Below, in pieces: positions 13,468 through 16,582 of a stretch of 16,582 bases of DNA; the first letter of the stretch is position 1, and every line of letters begins with the position of its first letter. The translations under genes were made by a program, and so were the position numbers. Source of the stretch: an uncultured Oscillospiraceae bacterium (GTDB lineage: Bacteria > Bacillota > Clostridia > Oscillospirales > Oscillospiraceae); the NCBI GenBank assembly GCA_934659475.1, contig CAKUHX010000015.1, positions 1 to 16,582 on the forward strand, read 5' to 3'. The notes below the pieces were generated by a model. The model made no database searches and was not told the DNA's origin. It was given only the letters and a program-made list of their open reading frames with translations.

Positions 13468-14817
13468 ATGAAGCGGAAACTGACTTTTAAGGAATATGTG
13501 TATGTGGCCAGCATGCTCTTCGGCATGTTCTTCGGCGCCGGCAACCTGATCTTCCCCGTCCATATGGGCCAGCTGGCCGGCAGCAGCTTCTGGCCGGCTA
13601 TCATCGGCTTTCTGGTCACCGGCGCGGGCCTGCCCTTGCTGGCCGTGGCCGCTCTGGGCATCAGCCGCAGCAGCGGCCTGTACGAGCTGGCCTCTAAGGT
13701 GGGCAAGCCCTATTCCATGTTCTTCACCTGCGCCCTGTACCTGACCATCGGGCCCTTCTTCGCCATCCCCCGCTGCGCCACCACCTCTTACACCGTGGGG
13801 CTGGAGCACATCCTGCCCGAGGGCCATGCCCGGCTGTATCTGTTCCTGTTCACCCTGGCCTTCTTCATTGCCGCCCTGCTGTTCTCCCTGTATCCCGGCA
13901 AGATCCTCACCTGGGTCGGCAAGATCCTGAACCCCTGCTTCCTGGTATTCCTGGGGATCCTGGTCATCGTGGCCATGCTGGATCCCTCCGCCTCCATCTC
14001 CTCCGTGGCCCCCGCCGGGGACTACGCCACTCAGCCCTTCTTCGCCGGCTTCCTGGACGGCTACAACACCATGGACATTCTGGCCGGTCTGGCCTTCGGC
14101 ATCGTGGTGGTGCGGGTCATTCAGGGTCTGGGCGTAGAGGACCCCGACGCCGTGGCCTCCAACACCGTGAAGGCCGGCGTGTTCAGCTGCCTGCTCATGG
14201 GCGCGATCTATCTGGCGGTCACCGTGGTGGGCGTGCAGAGCCGCGGCCTGTTCGAGACCTCTGAAAACGGCGGCATCGCCCTGGCGCAGATCGCCCAGCA
14301 TTATCTGGGCAATGTGGGTCTGTTCATTCTGGCGGCTACGGTCACCCTGGCCTGTCTGAAGACCGCCGTGGGTCTGATCACCAGCTGCGGCGAGACCTTT
14401 GCCGACCTGTTCCCCGGTCTGATGTCCTACCGCAGCTGGGCCATCGTGTTCACCGGGGTGTCCTTCCTGTTCTCCAACCTGGGGCTGAGCACCATCATCG
14501 AATACTCCATCCCCGTGCTCATGTTCCTCTACCCTCTGGCCATTACCCTGATCCTGCTGGCCCTGTTCGGCCGTTTCTACGGCCACGACCGCAGGGTAGC
14601 CGTCTGCGTCACCGTGTTCACTCTGGTGGGCGCCCTGTACGACTTCGTCCGCTCCCTGCCCCTGTGGCTGCTCACCTCCTGCCATCTGGACGGCGTTCTC
14701 GAAACGCTGAAGGAGACCCTGCCGCTGGCAAAGCTGGGGCTGTTCTGGCTGTGCCCGGCCCTGATCGGTCTGGCGCTGGGGCTGATCCTCCACGCTATGA
14801 GCGGAAAGAAGCAGTGA
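13468..14817 (+). CDS. brnQ: Branched-chain amino acid carrier, LIVCS family
   Basis: 449-residue secondary transporter of the LIVCS (BrnQ) family, which imports leucine, isoleucine and valine driven by sodium or proton gradients. The N-terminus carries the family hallmark FGMFFGAGNLIFPVHMGQLAG, visible here as GMFFGAGNLIFP, and about twelve hydrophobic helices follow. Other family blocks are TIGPFFAIPRCATTSYTVG and the GYNTMDILAGLAFGIVVV segment. Length is typical. The ATG at 13468 follows AAAGGA by ten bases. It is transcribed alone, from a promoter with a palindromic operator and a long structured leader, and ends at its own terminator. Placement after glutamine synthetase and near metY suggests a general amino acid/nitrogen neighbourhood, not a shared operon. 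Confidence 0.95.
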   Translation: MKRKLTFKEYVYVASMLFGMFFGAGNLIFPVHMGQLAGSSFWPAIIGFLVTGAGLPLLAVAALGISRSSGLYELASKVGKPYSMFFTCALYLTIGPFFAIPRCATTSYTVGLEHILPEGHARLYLFLFTLAFFIAALLFSLYPGKILTWVGKILNPCFLVFLGILVIVAMLDPSASISSVAPAGDYATQPFFAGFLDGYNTMDILAGLAFGIVVVRVIQGLGVEDPDAVASNTVKAGVFSCLLMGAIYLAVTVVGVQSRGLFETSENGGIALAQIAQHYLGNVGLFILAATVTLACLKTAVGLITSCGETFADLFPGLMSYRSWAIVFTGVSFLFSNLGLSTIIEYSIPVLMFLYPLAITLILLALFGRFYGHDRRVAVCVTVFTLVGALYDFVRSLPLWLLTSCHLDGVLETLKETLPLAKLGLFWLCPALIGLALGLILHAMSGKKQ

Positions 14818-14831
14818 CCATTCGTCAAAAA

Positions 14832-14871
14832 CGCCCCGGACCGCACGATCTCTGCGGTTCGGGGCGCTTTT
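14832..14871 (+). terminator. Intrinsic terminator after brnQ
   Basis: A 14-bp stem (14832-14845 with 14853-14866, one G-U pair) around a seven-base loop, followed by CTTTTC. It begins 15 bases after the brnQ stop. Confidence 0.88.
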
Positions 14872-14878
14872 CTGTCCC

Positions 14879-14907
14879 TTTACGCCGCCTATTCTTTATG
14901 GTATAGT
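14879..14907 (+). promoter_or_regulatory. Promoter of rlmD
   Basis: TTTACG (14879-14884) and TATAGT (14902-14907) are spaced 17 bases, with an extended TGG before the -10. It sits 26 bases upstream of the rlmD start, just after the brnQ terminator. Confidence 0.55.
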
Positions 14908-14932
14908 TACAGAAAACAGGGAGGGTTCCGCC

Positions 14933-16285
14933 ATGGACTGGAAAAAGAATACCCTGCACGAGGGAGAGATCACCGGCTACACCGCCGAGGGCATGGGCGT
15001 GGCCCGGCTGGAGGGCCGGGTGGTGTTCATCCCGGGCACTGTTGCCGGGGAGCGCTGGCGCTTCCGTCTGGAGAAGGTGAACAAGGCCGTGGCCTGGGGC
15101 CGGGGCGTGGAGCTGCTGTCCCCCTCTCCCCTCCGGCGCGCGCCGGACTGCCCTCTCTTCGGCCGGTGCGGCGGCTGTCAGTTCCGGCACATGGCCTATG
15201 AGGAGGAGCTGCGGGCCAAGGCCGCCCGCATTCAGGACGCCCTGACCCGCATCGGCGGGTCGAATGTAGTCCTATCCGGCATTTTACAGGCAGAAAATAC
15301 GGAACGTTATCGAAATAAGGTGCAGTTCCCCGTTGCCATGGAGAAAAACGGTCTGGCTGTGGGCTACTACCGGGGCCGCAGCCACGATGTGTTGGACGTG
15401 GAGGACTGTCTGCTCCAGCCGGAGGCGGTCACCGCCCTGCGGGCGGCCTTCAAGGGGTGGATGGAGCGGTACGCCGTCCCGCCCTACGACGAGGTCTCCC
15501 GCTCCGGCCTGGTGCGGCACCTCTATGTGCGCACCAACAGCCGCGGCCAGTCCCTGTGCTGCGTGGTGGTCAACGGCGAAGAGCTGCCCCACGCCGATGC
15601 GCTGATCTGTGCCCTGCGGACCGCCCACAGCGGTCTGGCCGGCGTGGTACTGAACCTGAATCGCGAGGACACCAACGTGATCCTGGGCCGGGAGCACCGC
15701 ACCCTGTGGGGCCGAAACTGGCTGGAGGAGGAGCTGTGCGGCCTGACCTTCCGCCTGTCGGTGCCCTCCTTCTTTCAGATCAACTTGGAACAGACCCAGC
15801 GGCTGTACGCCCTGGCTCTGGAATACGCCGGGCTGACAGGAACGGAGACCGTTCTGGATCTGTACTGCGGCATCGGCACCATCTCCCTGTGCCTGGCCCA
15901 GAGGGCAGGCAAGGTCATCGGGGCCGAGGTGGTGCCCCAGGCCATCGAGGACGCAAAGGCCAACGCCCTGCGCAACGGCGTGGACAACGCGGAGTTTTTC
16001 TGCGGGGACGCCGGACAGATCGCCGCCCATCTGGTGCGGCAGGGGGTGCGGCCCCGGGTCATCTGCGTAGACCCGCCCCGGAAGGGGCTTGGGCCGGAGG
16101 TGCCTGAGATCCTGGCCGCCATGGCCCCGGAGCGCATCGTCTATGTCTCCTGCGACCCCGCCACTCTGGCCCGGGATGTAAAGCGCTTTTCCCTGCTGGG
16201 CTACAGTGCCGTAAAGGCTCAGGGCGTAGACCTGTTCCCCAGGACCCAGCATGTTGAGACGGTATGCCTGCTGGCCCGCCTGTGA
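14933..16285 (+). CDS. rlmD: 23S rRNA (uracil-C5)-methyltransferase, RlmD/TrmA family
   Basis: 450-residue SAM-dependent RNA m5U methyltransferase. An N-terminal TRAM domain (about residues 6-62) binds RNA. A 4Fe-4S site is formed by C73, C79 and C82 (CPLFGRCGGC) with C159 (VEDCLLQ). The Rossmann methyltransferase domain carries the SAM motif DLYCGIGTISL (309-319), the DPPRKG motif (380-385) and the catalytic cysteine C407 in YVSCDPATLARD, with general base E442 (HVETVCLL). Length and all key residues are intact. Firmicute homologues (RlmCD) methylate U747 and U1939 of 23S rRNA, so a dual specificity is possible. The ATG at 14933 follows GGGAGGG by six bases; it is a single gene with its own promoter. 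Confidence 0.93.
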   Translation: MDWKKNTLHEGEITGYTAEGMGVARLEGRVVFIPGTVAGERWRFRLEKVNKAVAWGRGVELLSPSPLRRAPDCPLFGRCGGCQFRHMAYEEELRAKAARIQDALTRIGGSNVVLSGILQAENTERYRNKVQFPVAMEKNGLAVGYYRGRSHDVLDVEDCLLQPEAVTALRAAFKGWMERYAVPPYDEVSRSGLVRHLYVRTNSRGQSLCCVVVNGEELPHADALICALRTAHSGLAGVVLNLNREDTNVILGREHRTLWGRNWLEEELCGLTFRLSVPSFFQINLEQTQRLYALALEYAGLTGTETVLDLYCGIGTISLCLAQRAGKVIGAEVVPQAIEDAKANALRNGVDNAEFFCGDAGQIAAHLVRQGVRPRVICVDPPRKGLGPEVPEILAAMAPERIVYVSCDPATLARDVKRFSLLGYSAVKAQGVDLFPRTQHVETVCLLARL

Positions 16286-16385
16286 CCCAGTATCCCCCGC
16301 CCCCAACGGGATCTCCCCCTGAAAACGGTGCGGGGCTGGGGTACAATAGGCCCGGATCGTAGGACGTAAGTGTTCTGCGCCCATC

Positions 16386-16403
16386 AGTTAGATCAGACTA
16401 ACT
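16386..16403. repeat. Short palindrome at the break of the MBL-fold gene
   Basis: Perfect 6-bp inverted repeat AGTTAG/CTAACT around ATCAGA, AT-rich compared with its surroundings. It lies exactly where the MBL coding frame begins without an N-terminus, so it may be a recombination or excision scar. The remaining 100 bases after rlmD show only a possible -10 (TACAAT at 16341-16346) and a GC-rich dyad with no U run. Confidence 0.4.
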
Positions 16404-16582
16404 TATCTGCATTTGGGCATCGACCCCAAGTCCATCCGCCACATCCTCATCACCCACCAGGATACCGACCATGTAGGGGCGGTGGAGGCGGACAGCCCCG
16501 GCTTGTTCCGGGGCGCGACTCTGTATGTGGGCGAGATCGAAAACCGCTATCTCACCGGCGAGGTGCGCCGCAGGGTCATCTA
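16392..16582 (+). pseudogene. 5'-truncated metallo-beta-lactamase-fold hydrolase, running off the window
   Basis: The frame encodes an MBL-fold segment beginning LHLGIDPKSIRHILITHQDTDHVGA, visible here as the metal motif THQDTDH, a known variant of HxHxDH. The frame continues with GATLYVGEIENRYL to the window edge. Upstream in frame there is a TAG at 16389-16391, and no ATG occurs in any frame between the rlmD stop and this stretch. The N-terminal 40-60 residues that normally precede the metal motif are absent from all three frames. The 5' end of the gene therefore appears deleted. The break coincides with a short palindrome AGTTAG-ATCAGA-CTAACT (16386-16403). The family call is good; broken status depends on the missing start and could also reflect an assembly junction. 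Confidence 0.62.

Noticed and set aside
16298..16340. Terminator after rlmD (CCCC-GCCCC against GGGGC-GGGG)
   Set aside because: Large loop, interrupted stem and no U run; I cannot support it as an intrinsic terminator.
1..16582. Mobile elements, CRISPR arrays, tRNA or rRNA genes
   Set aside because: No repeat arrays, transposase or integrase motifs, or structural RNA signatures were seen on either strand.

Overview
The window is GC-rich DNA with strong Shine-Dalgarno sites, GG/GC-ended codons and Firmicute-type genes: SdpI, a DeoR regulator, a UgpB-like lipoprotein, BrnQ and a leader-controlled metY. It most resembles a gut Clostridia chromosome of the Oscillospiraceae/Ruminococcaceae type. 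This placement is inferred from gene content and composition only. I see no rRNA, tRNA, CRISPR array, insertion sequence or prophage gene.

Layout. The 3' end of an sdpI-like gene (1-452, +) meets a bidirectional terminator. Facing it is a five-gene minus-strand operon (6747 down to 511): two UgpA/UgpE-type ABC permeases, a UgpB-type lipoprotein binding protein, an M81 (MlrC-like) metallopeptidase and a phosphodiesterase/nucleotide pyrophosphatase of the alkaline phosphatase superfamily. No ATPase gene is present. A DeoR/GlpR-type repressor (7038-7844, +) is divergent from it. The spacer holds a near-consensus promoter for each direction and two copies of a TGTTCG-type operator bracketing the operon promoter. 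Together these look like a self-contained uptake and degradation system for a phosphodiester- or amide-containing compound.

Next come a Bax-inhibitor-1 family membrane protein (8622-7906, -) and, divergent from it, metY (9061-10341, +). Between the metY promoter and metY lies a 35-codon ORF with seven Met and three Cys codons, followed by a perfect intrinsic terminator. This has the form of a translation-dependent attenuator sensing sulfur amino acid supply and is the most striking feature of the window.

A LysR regulator (11338-10412, -) is divergent from a type I glutamine synthetase (11651-13075, +). A branched-chain amino acid carrier gene, brnQ (13468-14817, +), has a 255-base leader containing a palindrome over its -10 box, a short ORF with a strong ribosome binding site and a large nested hairpin. 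rlmD (14933-16285, +), a 23S rRNA m5U methyltransferase gene, follows. The window ends in a metallo-beta-lactamase-fold coding stretch that lacks its N-terminal part and any start codon.

The right half is thus largely amino acid metabolism (methionine synthesis, ammonia assimilation, branched-chain amino acid uptake), with two of its transcripts carrying small upstream ORFs and terminator-like hairpins.
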